From a virus, in the IMG/VR virus record IMGVR_UViG_3300046744_000205, positions 1 to 61,200 of that record: a DNA stretch of 61,200 nt; one strand, 5' to 3'. Both the position numbers and the translations under genes were made by a program. Below are positions 12,910-20,791 of this stretch, piece by piece. The notes beneath the pieces were generated by a model. That model ran no database searches, had not been told where the DNA came from, and saw nothing but the letters and a program-made list of their open reading frames with translations. The stretch's first letter is position 1. The number at the start of each line of letters is the position of its first letter.

Positions 12910-13295
12910 AAGACATATTTGATCAGGCATTTACTGATAATAAATCAGTAAAAAGGATTGAGAACGGATACCAATCCGTAAGGCTACTAGACGTTAAGAT
13001 CCTTAAGGATGATTACACGCACGACATCGATTTACTTAATACAAGTAAGCGGTACTACCAAAGACTAACCGATCAGGAGTTTGATACTTTTAAAGGAAAA
13101 GGTTGGAGATATGGTGTGTATGTCGTAACTTTGTCTAACTATCGTTCAAAACTTGATAAGGTTGAGAAGAGTATTCGAGACGAAGTTAATGGTAAAGGTA
13201 GCGAGAAAACAATCAGACAATTAAAGGCAACAAGGGATTCTTTGATGTCAAATTATACACAATTAAATAATAAGTTAAATGAGCAAACAAACTAA
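12897..13295 (+). CDS. Hypothetical protein with C-terminal coiled coil, 132 aa
   Basis: Starts MYDLEDIFDQAFTDNKSVKR, has a central KGKGWRYGVYVVTLSNYRSK, and ends in a coiled-coil region. It overlaps both neighbours in a recombination operon. No domain recognised; probably linked to replication or recombination by context. Confidence 0.65.
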   Translation: MYDLEDIFDQAFTDNKSVKRIENGYQSVRLLDVKILKDDYTHDIDLLNTSKRYYQRLTDQEFDTFKGKGWRYGVYVVTLSNYRSKLDKVEKSIRDEVNGKGSEKTIRQLKATRDSLMSNYTQLNNKLNEQTN

Positions 13296-13866
13296 ACCGA
13301 GTTATGAAATCTTGTCATCTATAAACGTAAAAGACAAGGTAGAAAGAAAAGGTAGAATGGATTACCTATCGTGGGCAAATGCGTGGCATATGCTTAAGCA
13401 ACAATATCCATCAGCACAACGTATCGTATACGAAGATCCTGCAACGGGATGGAACTACTTCTCTGATGGTAGATCATCTTGGGTAAAGGTTGGGATTGTA
13501 GTTAATGATGTTGAACACATCGATTACCTACCAATTATGGACTTCCGTAACAAAGCTATTGTAGCAGACGATGTTACATCTATGGATGTCAACAAAACTA
13601 TTCAGCGTTCAACTGCTAAGGCTATTGCAATGCACGGATTAGGTCTGTCGCTTTGGAAGGGTGAGGATGTTCCTGAAATGGTAACTAAGTCAGAGCCTGT
13701 TAAAAAGATAGCACTCAAGGTTAATGATTCTAATTGGGCTAAGGTTGAGAGATATGTATTGCAGAACAAGGGTAGCTTAAATATAGATGAGATTGTTGTC
13801 AATCTATCTAAGAAGTATACCATTAATGCAACTACCAAGAAAGAACTTCAAAGGATTCTTAAGTAA
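13279..13866 (+). CDS. Single-strand annealing protein (Sak3/DUF1071 type), 195 aa
   Basis: The core motifs KVERKGRMDYLSWANAWHML, DYLPIMDFRNKAIVADD and DVNKTIQRSTAKAIAMHGLG are those of DUF1071 annealing proteins (Sak3, Rad52-like fold). They promote strand annealing together with a 5'-3' exonuclease. The adjacent exonuclease gene confirms the pairing. It overlaps the preceding gene by 17 nt and abuts the exonuclease. Confidence 0.8.
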   Translation: MSKQTKPSYEILSSINVKDKVERKGRMDYLSWANAWHMLKQQYPSAQRIVYEDPATGWNYFSDGRSSWVKVGIVVNDVEHIDYLPIMDFRNKAIVADDVTSMDVNKTIQRSTAKAIAMHGLGLSLWKGEDVPEMVTKSEPVKKIALKVNDSNWAKVERYVLQNKGSLNIDEIVVNLSKKYTINATTKKELQRILK

Positions 13867-14597
13867 TGGATGTTATTGAAATGTTACGGGATGACACCAA
13901 CTACTATGGTGACTTCGGTAAGCAGTACCTATCTAATTCAGATATAGGTACACTACTGAAAGATCCTAGTCAGTTTGGTGTTACACAAATAGACAATCCG
14001 AACTTTGCTAAGGGAAGATACTTTCATCAGTTGATACTTGAACCAAGTAAGGCAGAGAATATTGAGTATGTTACTGCAAGTACACGCACAACAAAGGTGT
14101 ATAAGGAATACTGCTTAAATAAGGGTATTCACTATGCATTACTTGAGAGTGAGGTTGAAGATATACAGAGGTTAGTTTCAAAAATGTTGAGCAACTACAC
14201 ATTCTTTGATGATATCAGAAACGAGGGCAATGAGTATGAAGTACCTGCTGTTGGTAAGATATGTGGTCAGATGTGGAAAGGAAAGGCAGATATTGTACAT
14301 CCTGATATGCTAATAGATTTGAAGACTACATCTAATATAGATGACTTTAAGTGGAGTGCAAGGAGGTATAACTACGATAGCCAAGCATACATATATCAAT
14401 CGTTGTTTAATAAACCATTAGTATTCTACGCAATAGAGAAAGGTACAGGTAGGTTAGGTATATATAGACCAACTACAGAGTTTCTTGAACGTGGAGAAGA
14501 TAAGGTTGAGAGAGCAGTAGAGGTATACAAAAAGTTTTTTGCAGAAAATGCAAAGGAAAACATTAACGACTACTATATAGAGGAGGAGTTAATTTAA
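13866..14597 (+). CDS. RecE/YqaJ-like PD-(D/E)XK exonuclease, 243 aa
   Basis: Starts MDVIEMLRDDTNYYGDFGKQ and has YLSNSDIGTLLKDP near residue 25 and GKADIVHPDMLIDLKTT near residue 145. D...DLK is the PD-(D/E)XK core, followed by a helix with QAYIYQ. It is a partner for the annealing protein and would resect dsDNA ends for phage recombination. The stop codon and an inverted-repeat leader separate it from the SSB-like gene. Confidence 0.8.
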   Translation: MDVIEMLRDDTNYYGDFGKQYLSNSDIGTLLKDPSQFGVTQIDNPNFAKGRYFHQLILEPSKAENIEYVTASTRTTKVYKEYCLNKGIHYALLESEVEDIQRLVSKMLSNYTFFDDIRNEGNEYEVPAVGKICGQMWKGKADIVHPDMLIDLKTTSNIDDFKWSARRYNYDSQAYIYQSLFNKPLVFYAIEKGTGRLGIYRPTTEFLERGEDKVERAVEVYKKFFAENAKENINDYYIEEELI

Positions 14598-14605
14598 TTA
14601 TGATA

Positions 14606-14652
14606 AGGTGGGTTCGTACTTCCCAATCGTACCACACCTAAATTAATTGGGA
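14606..14652 (+). promoter_or_regulatory. Two mutually exclusive leader hairpins
   Basis: AGGTG/CACCT plus GTAC/GTAC pair across 14606-14639, while TCCCAAT (14621-14627) can instead pair with ATTGGGA (14646-14652). The shared segment makes the folds alternatives. It sits in the leader of the SSB-like gene, so it could control translation, but compensatory evidence is lacking. Confidence 0.4.
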
Positions 14653-14673
14653 TAAATTTTATATATAATTATT

Positions 14674-14937
14674 ATGTCAAACGAGACAATTTTTGCAGAT
14701 GGATTCATCTTCAAGAGAAAAGAAAACGCACCTGAATTTGTAGTAGGGTCGCAATCAATTAAAGTAGAAGAGGCAATTGCATTTCTTCAAGCAAACCAAA
14801 AGAATGGATGGGTTAACCTAGACATCAAGCAGAGTAAAGGTGGCAAATATTACTGCCAACTTGATACTTGGCAACCTAAACCAAAGAAGGATGTGATGGA
14901 AGTGGTCAGCGAAAAAAGCGATGAACTGCCATTCTAA
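14674..14937 (+). CDS. SSB-like protein with acidic DELPF tail, 87 aa
   Basis: A compact beta-rich domain (FADGFIFKRKENAPEFVVGS; GGKYYCQLDTWQPK) ends in the acidic tip EKSDELPF. It resembles the C-terminal DDDIPF tip through which SSB recruits partners. Length is half that of a normal SSB. It probably binds ssDNA in the recombination/replication module; the OB-fold is inferred. Confidence 0.6.
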   Translation: MSNETIFADGFIFKRKENAPEFVVGSQSIKVEEAIAFLQANQKNGWVNLDIKQSKGGKYYCQLDTWQPKPKKDVMEVVSEKSDELPF

Positions 14938-14958
14938 AACCCCTTAAGAATAAGTAAC

Positions 14959-15004
14959 GGGGGGTTATATTCCGACACGTCGGAAACCATAACTCCCCTT
15001 TATT
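14959..15004 (+). terminator. Palindrome-containing intrinsic terminator-like hairpin
   Basis: GGGGGGTTAT pairs with ATAACTCCCC (one G-U) and encloses a TTCCGAC palindrome. A short T-rich stretch (15000-15004) follows. It closes the early operon after the SSB-like gene. Confidence 0.5.
14970..14985. repeat. Dispersed palindrome copy 11 (centre AC)
   Basis: TTCCGACACGTCGGAA, the rightmost copy. It forms the core of the longer hairpin after the SSB-like gene, and no copy is found beyond it. Confidence 0.95.
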
Positions 15005-15037
15005 TGCTCTAGTGAATGACGAAAATAAAATTTCCTA

Positions 15038-15052
15038 TACTACTACTACTAC
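15038..15052. repeat. TAC trinucleotide tract (5 units)
   Basis: Five TAC units lie before iteron array B. The TAG tract at 3783-3811 holds the same position relative to array A, with opposite strand sense. Both are preceded by a TGACGA element (15018, 3760). Confidence 0.85.
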
Positions 15053-15094
15053 TATATATATAATTTTATTTTTTTATCTCGTATGTGTAAAAAT

Positions 15095-15163
15095 AATCGT
15101 CAAAATCGTCAACATACTTAGTAATCAACTACTTAAGTCAAAATAATCGTCACAAAATCGTCA
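15095..15163. repeat. Iteron array B (AATCGTCA)
   Basis: Four direct AATCGTCA copies start at 15095, 15104, 15145 and 15156. Spacings of 9, 41 and 11 nt are identical to the first four iterons of array A. TAATCA lies in the 41-nt gap in both. The last copy ends 5 nt before the primase-helicase ATG, so binding would repress translation or transcription, or the array marks a replication site. Confidence 0.85.
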
Positions 15164-15168
15164 CAACA

Positions 15169-17556
15169 ATGGAAAAAAACGTCACAATATTTAAAAACAT
15201 CAAAGAAACAGAGACCCCTTTCTATAGAAGCATAAGCTTTGTATTGGATAGGATAAAGAACGGTGATAGTAAGGATCTAGTAAAGAGAATAAGGTCTGAG
15301 AAGGATAAGACAGCACGAAACGATCTAAAGAAAAATCTACCTGCTGTGTGCTTTAGTGGTAAATTTAATAAAAGAAATGATAACTCATTAGTAGAGCATA
15401 GTGGTTTCATATGTCTAGACTTTGATAACTATGCAAAGGTTAAGGATATGCAGGATGATAAGTCCAAGATATCTAAAGACAAGTATGTCTATTCTGTTTT
15501 TGTATCTCCATCAGGTAAGGGTCTTAAGGTTATCGTAAAGATACCTTGCGATATAGAAAACCATGTAAACTATTTTATATCATTAGAAGAATACTTCTCT
15601 TCTCCATACTTCGATAAGACATCTAAGAATATAAGTAGGGTCTGTTATGAGTCTTATGATAAGGATATCTATGTCAATGAAGACTCTAAGATGTGGGATA
15701 AGATAAAAGAAAGGGAGTATAAAGAGATTGATGTGTCATCTACATATAAAAGCATACCTATAACGGATGAGACAAAAATAATAGACATATTGATGAAGTG
15801 GTGGGAGAAGAAGTATCCCATGAACGAGGGTCAAAGAAACCACAACGCATATATATTAGCTATGGCATTTAATGATTATGGTATAGTTAAAACAACAGCA
15901 TCATATATATTAAACCAATACTCTAATGACGACTTCCCTGTAAGCGAGATACACAACACTATAGAGTCAGCATACAGAAATACAAATAAGTTTAACACAA
16001 AGTACTATGAGGATGAGGATAAGATAAACTATATTAAACTAAAATTAAGAGGCGGTGCTACAAGAAATGAAATTATATCTGAGATTCTTGATGAGAATGA
16101 TGATCTATCTTCTGATGATATTGGTAAGGTCGTTACGGATATTGAAAAAGAGCAATCTAGCACGCAGTTTTGGAGTAAAAGCGAAAAGGGTACAATAAAA
16201 ATAATAGCATACTCATTTAAAAAGTTTTTAGAAAAAAATGGATTCTATAAGATATATCCTGAGGGTAGTCAGAACTATATATTTGTTCGTATAGTTACAA
16301 ACCTTATTGATAACACATCGGCAGAGGAGATAAAAGACTTTGTTCTAGATCACCTTATGGGAATAGAAGACATTTCTATATATAACTTTTTTGCAGAGAG
16401 GGTTTCTTATTTTCAAGATAACTTTTTAAATCTATTAGAAACTATTGATATACACTTCATGGAAGACACGAAGGATTATTCTTATCTTTATTATCAAAAC
16501 TGTGCTGTAAAGGTAACAAGAGATGGTATTGAAGTAATAGACTATATGGATTTAGATGGTTATGTTTGGAAGGATCATGTGATAAATAGAAGCTTTGCTT
16601 TATGTGATGTGGATGATTGTGATTACAAGACATTTATATCTAGAATATGTAATAATAAAAGAGATAGGATAGATACAATTGAATCAACAATTGGTTTTAT
16701 GATGCACGGATATAAGAATCTGTCTTACTGCCCGGCTGTAATATTAAATGATGAGGTTATGTCTGAGAATCCTGAAGGAGGAACAGGTAAAGGAATATTT
16801 ATGAATGCACTAGGTCATATGAAAAAGCTAGTAGTGATTGATGGCAAGGCATTCAACTTTGAGAAGTCATTCCCATATCAAACCGTATCAGCAGATACAC
16901 AGCTACTATGTTTTGATGATGTAAAAAAATCATTTGACTTTGAAAGATTATTCAGCGTTATTACTGAAGGTCTTACGTTGGAGAAGAAAAACAAGGATGC
17001 AATAAAGATACCATACATAAAGTCACCTAAGGTTGCCATAACAACAAACTACGCTATTAAGGGGAGTGGTAATTCATTTGCAAGACGTAAGTGGGAGATT
17101 GAATTACATCAGCACTACAACAGAAACAATACACCATATGATGAGTTTGGTAGACACTTCTTTGAAGATTGGGATAGAGACGAATGGTGTTTGTTTGATA
17201 GCTACATGGTTAACTGCCTTAGTAGTTATATGAGAACAGGTCTTATGGAAAGCGATTTCGTAAACCTCAAAGCTAGATCATTAGAGGCTACAACCTGCTA
17301 TGATTTTATTGAATGGTGTGGTGTTATAAATGGAGATCCAAATCCAATACTACCATTAGATACTAGGCTTATGGGTAATGAATTGTTTAATCATTTTGTT
17401 TTAGATTATCCTGACTACGGTCCAAGAGCAAAGCTATCTATTAGTCGGACTGTTTTTTACAGATGGATAAAGGCTTATGGTATGTATATGACCGGCAGAG
17501 AACCTGAGAAAGGAAAAGACAACTATGGGCAATGGATCATATTAAGAAGCAGATGA
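15169..17556 (+). CDS. Primase-helicase (VirE-N/BT4734-like domain + SF3 helicase), 795 aa
   Basis: The N-terminal ~170 residues (FYRSISFVLDRIKNGDSKDL, PAVCFSGKF, GFICLDFDNYAK, SPSGKGLKVIVKI) resemble the BT4734/VirE N-terminal primase-like domain. The C-terminal SF3-type ATPase has Walker A NPEGGTGKGIF (~537), Walker B LLCFDDV (~579) and the sensor ITTNYAI (~625). It would make primers and unwind DNA for the host replicase. Iteron array B ends 5 nt before its ATG. The stop is ATGA-coupled to the SF2 helicase. Confidence 0.85.
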   Translation: MEKNVTIFKNIKETETPFYRSISFVLDRIKNGDSKDLVKRIRSEKDKTARNDLKKNLPAVCFSGKFNKRNDNSLVEHSGFICLDFDNYAKVKDMQDDKSKISKDKYVYSVFVSPSGKGLKVIVKIPCDIENHVNYFISLEEYFSSPYFDKTSKNISRVCYESYDKDIYVNEDSKMWDKIKEREYKEIDVSSTYKSIPITDETKIIDILMKWWEKKYPMNEGQRNHNAYILAMAFNDYGIVKTTASYILNQYSNDDFPVSEIHNTIESAYRNTNKFNTKYYEDEDKINYIKLKLRGGATRNEIISEILDENDDLSSDDIGKVVTDIEKEQSSTQFWSKSEKGTIKIIAYSFKKFLEKNGFYKIYPEGSQNYIFVRIVTNLIDNTSAEEIKDFVLDHLMGIEDISIYNFFAERVSYFQDNFLNLLETIDIHFMEDTKDYSYLYYQNCAVKVTRDGIEVIDYMDLDGYVWKDHVINRSFALCDVDDCDYKTFISRICNNKRDRIDTIESTIGFMMHGYKNLSYCPAVILNDEVMSENPEGGTGKGIFMNALGHMKKLVVIDGKAFNFEKSFPYQTVSADTQLLCFDDVKKSFDFERLFSVITEGLTLEKKNKDAIKIPYIKSPKVAITTNYAIKGSGNSFARRKWEIELHQHYNRNNTPYDEFGRHFFEDWDRDEWCLFDSYMVNCLSSYMRTGLMESDFVNLKARSLEATTCYDFIEWCGVINGDPNPILPLDTRLMGNELFNHFVLDYPDYGPRAKLSISRTVFYRWIKAYGMYMTGREPEKGKDNYGQWIILRSR

Positions 17557-18971
17557 AAGGATTATATCAGATAACAGCACAGAAGGGGAAAAAGATAATA
17601 TCTTCTGAAGTATACGGAGATTCTGACGATAAAGCCTCTCTGTTTGCGAGGCTAATGAATAGACATAAGATTGTTCATTCACAAAGACCATTGTTTAAGA
17701 TTATTGAAATAAAGTTAAACAAAGATATGAGTAAATCAAGTTTTAAGTTTAGAGATTACCAAAAGAAAATAATCAATGACGGTAGTGACGTATTGATTGA
17801 CAAGGGATTCCTGTACCTCGCTATGGAAGTGAGGACAGGAAAAACCCTAACAAGCCTTGGTATTGCTGATAAGATTGGTGTAGGTAATGTTCTTTTCTTG
17901 ACAAAGAAAAAAGCGATCAGCACCATCGAGTCTGACTACGCAATGCTTAACCCTAAATATAACCTAGTGGTTATGAACTACGAGAGCATCCACAAGCTAC
18001 CACAAGATATGTGGGACTTTATTGTATGTGATGAGGCACACAGTATGGGTGCGTTCCCTAAGCCAAGTAAACGTGCCAAGCAAGTGCGTGAGCTGATAGC
18101 TAAGAACAATCCATATGTCATACTGATGTCAGGAACACCAACACCTGAATCATTCAGTCAGATGTATCATCAGGTCTATGGTATAAAAAACAACCCATTT
18201 AAGCAGTATAAGAACTTCTATAGATTCTGTGATGACTATGTAAGGGTAACTGAAAAGAAGATAAATGGTCTTACAATTAGAGATTACTCTAACGGAAATC
18301 AGAGTATAATTGATGTAATGAAAGCATACACGATTAGTTACTCTCAGAAAGAGGCGGGTTTTAAGGTTGATACCCGGGAACATAAGCTGTATGTAAAGAT
18401 GGATGATGTTACATACAAGGTGGCTAATAAACTTAAGAAGGATCTAGTGGTTGAAGGAAAAGATGAGGCTATACTTGGAGACACTAGTGTAAAGCTAATG
18501 ACTAAGTTACATCAGATATATTCAGGCACGGTTAAGTTTGAATCAGGTAACTCAAAGATACTTGATTTGAGCAAAGCGAGCTTTATACACGATAACTTTG
18601 GCGACAGTAAGGTAGGTATCTTCTATAAGTTTAAAGAGGAGTACAACGCCTTAAAAGAGGTGTACGGGGATAATCTATGTACAGAGCTAGATGAGTTCAA
18701 TACAACAGATAAAACCATAGCCCTACAGATTCAATCAGGTAGAGAAGGTATTAGTCTTCGCAAAGCTAAGGCATTAGTGTACTATAATATTGATTTTAGT
18801 GCCACAAGCTATTGGCAGAGTAGGGATAGGATGACAACTAAGGATAGATTAGAGAGTGATGTGTATTGGGTATTTGCCGAAGGTGGTATTGAAGATAAGA
18901 TATACAAGGCTGTATCTAACAAGAAAGACTACACCACTAAACACTTTAAGAAAGATTTGTTAACTTTGTAG
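17553..18971 (+). CDS. SF2 DEAD/DEAH-family (SNF2-like) helicase, 472 aa
   Basis: The motifs EVRTGKTLTSLG (Walker A), VCDEAHSMG (Walker B, DEAH at ~160), LMSGTPTPE (motif III) and, in the C-terminal RecA lobe, QSGREGISLRKAK and SATSYWQSRDRM are those of SF2 helicases. The ATGA start at 17553 is preferred over an in-frame ATG at 17532. A role in replication or recombination is inferred from position. Confidence 0.85.
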   Translation: MKGLYQITAQKGKKIISSEVYGDSDDKASLFARLMNRHKIVHSQRPLFKIIEIKLNKDMSKSSFKFRDYQKKIINDGSDVLIDKGFLYLAMEVRTGKTLTSLGIADKIGVGNVLFLTKKKAISTIESDYAMLNPKYNLVVMNYESIHKLPQDMWDFIVCDEAHSMGAFPKPSKRAKQVRELIAKNNPYVILMSGTPTPESFSQMYHQVYGIKNNPFKQYKNFYRFCDDYVRVTEKKINGLTIRDYSNGNQSIIDVMKAYTISYSQKEAGFKVDTREHKLYVKMDDVTYKVANKLKKDLVVEGKDEAILGDTSVKLMTKLHQIYSGTVKFESGNSKILDLSKASFIHDNFGDSKVGIFYKFKEEYNALKEVYGDNLCTELDEFNTTDKTIALQIQSGREGISLRKAKALVYYNIDFSATSYWQSRDRMTTKDRLESDVYWVFAEGGIEDKIYKAVSNKKDYTTKHFKKDLLTL

Positions 18972-18973
18972 CA

Positions 18974-19363
18974 ATGAAAAGCAGAAGAAACTCTCGTGCC
19001 GGCAAGCACCCATCTTATGATAAGCTAGGTATGTCTGAAGAAAGACGTAAGAAAAAAATAGCATATGATAAGAAATACCACGCCACAAAAAAACGTAAAA
19101 AGTATCGTGCAGAACTTAATAGAAAGAACAAAGAGGAAGGTACTTATGGTAATGGTGATGGGAAGGATGCTAGTCACACAAAAGACGGACGCTTGGTTAA
19201 AGAAAAAAGAAGCAGTAATCGTGCTAGGAATGGTCAGAACGGCAAGTCCACTAAGAGAGACTTGAGTAAACCATTATCTAAAAGTAAGTTCGATCCTGCT
19301 GATTACAATAAAAATGGTTACGTCTCCAAGAAAGAACGGAGAAGGTACAACAAAAATAAATGA
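18974..19363 (+). CDS. Basic conserved marine-phage protein, 129 aa
   Basis: Highly basic: starts MKSRRNSRAGKHPSYDKLGM and includes KKIAYDKKYHATKKRKKYRA, DASHTKDGRLV and KNGYVSKKERRRYNKNK. It resembles a recurrent uncharacterised marine-phage family. Charge suggests DNA binding or virion packaging. It overlaps the VRR-NUC gene by ATGA. Confidence 0.7.
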   Translation: MKSRRNSRAGKHPSYDKLGMSEERRKKKIAYDKKYHATKKRKKYRAELNRKNKEEGTYGNGDGKDASHTKDGRLVKEKRSSNRARNGQNGKSTKRDLSKPLSKSKFDPADYNKNGYVSKKERRRYNKNK

Positions 19364-19602
19364 CCGAACAGCAGATACAGAAGAAGAGGATAAAAGAATT
19401 AGAAGAGAAAGGATATTACGTTCTTAAGTTAGTTAAGACGAATAAGAATGGAATCCCCGATGTATTAGCAATACCACCCGGCGCTGCTGTCATATTTAGC
19501 GAGATCAAAACCAAGACAGGTAAGCTGTCAAAACTACAAGAATATAGACTAAAAGAACTTAGTACATTCGGTTTTAAAACTGAAGTGTATAGAGGTGAAT
19601 AA
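19360..19602 (+). CDS. VRR-NUC domain nuclease, 80 aa
   Basis: The compact domain has an N-terminal helix, the GIPDVLAIPPG motif, FSEIKTKTGKLSKLQ and YRLKEL. This is the PD-(D/E)XK VRR-NUC fold often acting as a Holliday-junction resolvase in phages. It would resolve recombination intermediates. Next to the helicase and basic protein in one operon. Confidence 0.85.
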   Translation: MTEQQIQKKRIKELEEKGYYVLKLVKTNKNGIPDVLAIPPGAAVIFSEIKTKTGKLSKLQEYRLKELSTFGFKTEVYRGE

Positions 19603-19614
19603 TTAATTAATAAT

Positions 19615-19776
19615 ATGAATAATACAACAGACAGTCATCATCCCCTAAACCAACAGTTTTGGGAGTATGGTCAAAACTTTTGTGTAGATTGCTTGAGGTC
19701 AGGAGACCTTGTGTTAGACTGCACACACAGCACAGAAGTCTTGTGTAAAGAATGCAAGGCTTTAAGAGAGAAATAA
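19615..19776 (+). CDS. Small zinc-ribbon protein, 53 aa
   Basis: Starts MNNTTDSHHPLNQQFWEYGQ and has CVDC and CKEC pairs about 25 residues apart with conserved-looking CTH between. It was found by reading the gap between VRR-NUC and the DnaA-like gene. The following intrinsic terminator supports it as the end of an operon. Confidence 0.6.
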   Translation: MNNTTDSHHPLNQQFWEYGQNFCVDCLRSGDLVLDCTHSTEVLCKECKALREK

Positions 19777-19779
19777 AAA

Positions 19780-19805
19780 AAGCCCTCTTGGTCTTGAGGG
19801 CTTTT
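19780..19805 (+). terminator. Intrinsic terminator after the helicase operon
   Basis: AAGCCCTC (19780-19787) pairs with GAGGGCTT (19796-19803), followed by TTT. The loop is 8 nt. It ends 3 nt after the stop of the 53-aa gene. Confidence 0.75.
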
Positions 19806-19873
19806 AATAATGATAAAGAAATAATCCCTTTCAGGGAATAGCACAAAATTAAATTAAATAAATTAAAAAACAA

Positions 19874-20503
19874 ATGAAATTAGTAAAAGATGTAGATACG
19901 GAATATAAAGATTATTTGCGTATCAGAAATGTTTTAAAAAAAGGGTACAGCGACCCTAGTACAATATCCTCTCTTTGTAAAAAGCATTGGGCAGATACTG
20001 AAAGAATTAAAAATGTAAAAGAAAAACTAGAGCATCTCGTTGAGTGGGGTCAGGTTGAAAAGATTGAAACACAGAAAAGCATCGGTGTAAAAAGTGGAGT
20101 GGTTAAAACATATAAGTACGTCCTTAAAGAAACCTCACCATCATTATATTCATCTCTAGGTGTAGATAGTGTTGTCGGATGGCAAAAAATAGGCAGTATG
20201 AAAGGTAGAATAAGATTTGATAAGTTACTTAATATTATATCTAGCTTTTACTCACAGCCAAAATTATTGATACTTTCTAATTGTAGGAGAAGAGAATTTG
20301 TAGTTCCTAGGCAAATGTTCTGTTACATCGCTAAATTCAATATGCCTAATATAACATTAAAAGAGATAGGTTCTTTTTTAGGAGGTAGGGATCACTCTAC
20401 AGTTATACATGGCATTAAAACAGCAGGAGATCTTATTGAAACAGATAAGCAATTTAGGGAAGAATATAAAAGGTTAGAAAGTTTTATTTTATCTAAGTTA
20501 TGA
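19874..20503 (+). CDS. DnaA domain IV fused to an N-terminal winged helix, 209 aa
   Basis: The C-terminal ~75 residues carry VVPRQMFCYIAKFNM, LKEIGSFLGGRDHSTVIHGI, the DnaA domain IV signature (GRDHSTV) that reads DnaA boxes. The N-terminal ~110 residues (NVLKKGYSDPSTISSLCKK, GQVEKIE...YKYVLKE) look like a winged-helix domain. There is no AAA+ ATPase, so it cannot melt DNA alone; it probably recruits host DnaA or helicase, or blocks host initiation. Matching DnaA boxes lie at 4822-4841. Confidence 0.85.
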   Translation: MKLVKDVDTEYKDYLRIRNVLKKGYSDPSTISSLCKKHWADTERIKNVKEKLEHLVEWGQVEKIETQKSIGVKSGVVKTYKYVLKETSPSLYSSLGVDSVVGWQKIGSMKGRIRFDKLLNIISSFYSQPKLLILSNCRRREFVVPRQMFCYIAKFNMPNITLKEIGSFLGGRDHSTVIHGIKTAGDLIETDKQFREEYKRLESFILSKL

Positions 20504-20748
20504 GTATGTTATCTACAATATTGGAATGGTTTGACGAAGAGGAATTTTTAATAGCAGATGGTTTCGATGAAGCTATTATCGGCATAGATGAATCTTCATA
20601 TAGAATAATATATTCTTGCAAGAAATGCATACAGATATTAATGGACGAAGGTATGCTTCATGAAGATGCAATAGAGCATTTTGAATACAACGTCAGGGGA
20701 TCTTACGTAGGAGAAAAAACACCAATATGGTGCGTTGATCATATTTAA
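20500..20748 (+). CDS. Conserved phage protein (DGFDEAIIGIDE family), 82 aa
   Basis: Starts MSMLSTILEWFDEEEFLIAD and contains DGFDEAIIGIDESSYRIIYS, NVRGSYVGEKTPIWC. This pattern is common in small phage genes, often next to replication genes. Acidic. ATGA coupling to the DnaA-C gene. Function unknown. Confidence 0.75.
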   Translation: MSMLSTILEWFDEEEFLIADGFDEAIIGIDESSYRIIYSCKKCIQILMDEGMLHEDAIEHFEYNVRGSYVGEKTPIWCVDHI

Positions 20749-20780
20749 TTTGCATAATTAAAATATATTACTTAGGTTTG
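20749..20780 (+). promoter_or_regulatory. Promoter for the phosphatase operon
   Basis: TTTG (20749-20752), 20 nt, then TAGGTTTG (20773-20780). Start near 20787, 5 nt before the ATG at 20792, so the transcript would be nearly leaderless. Confidence 0.6.
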
Positions 20781-20791
20781 AAACCACAGGG

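Noticed and set aside
14606-14639. Possible tRNA (GGTTCG-containing fold)
   Set aside because: Only about 34 nt, no cloverleaf arms or anticodon arm; a simple hairpin.
19607-19873. Hydrophobic minus-strand reading frame of 88 codons
   Set aside because: It runs opposite to a zinc-ribbon gene and an intrinsic terminator; the composition mirrors the plus-strand sequence and no promoter or neighbour supports it.
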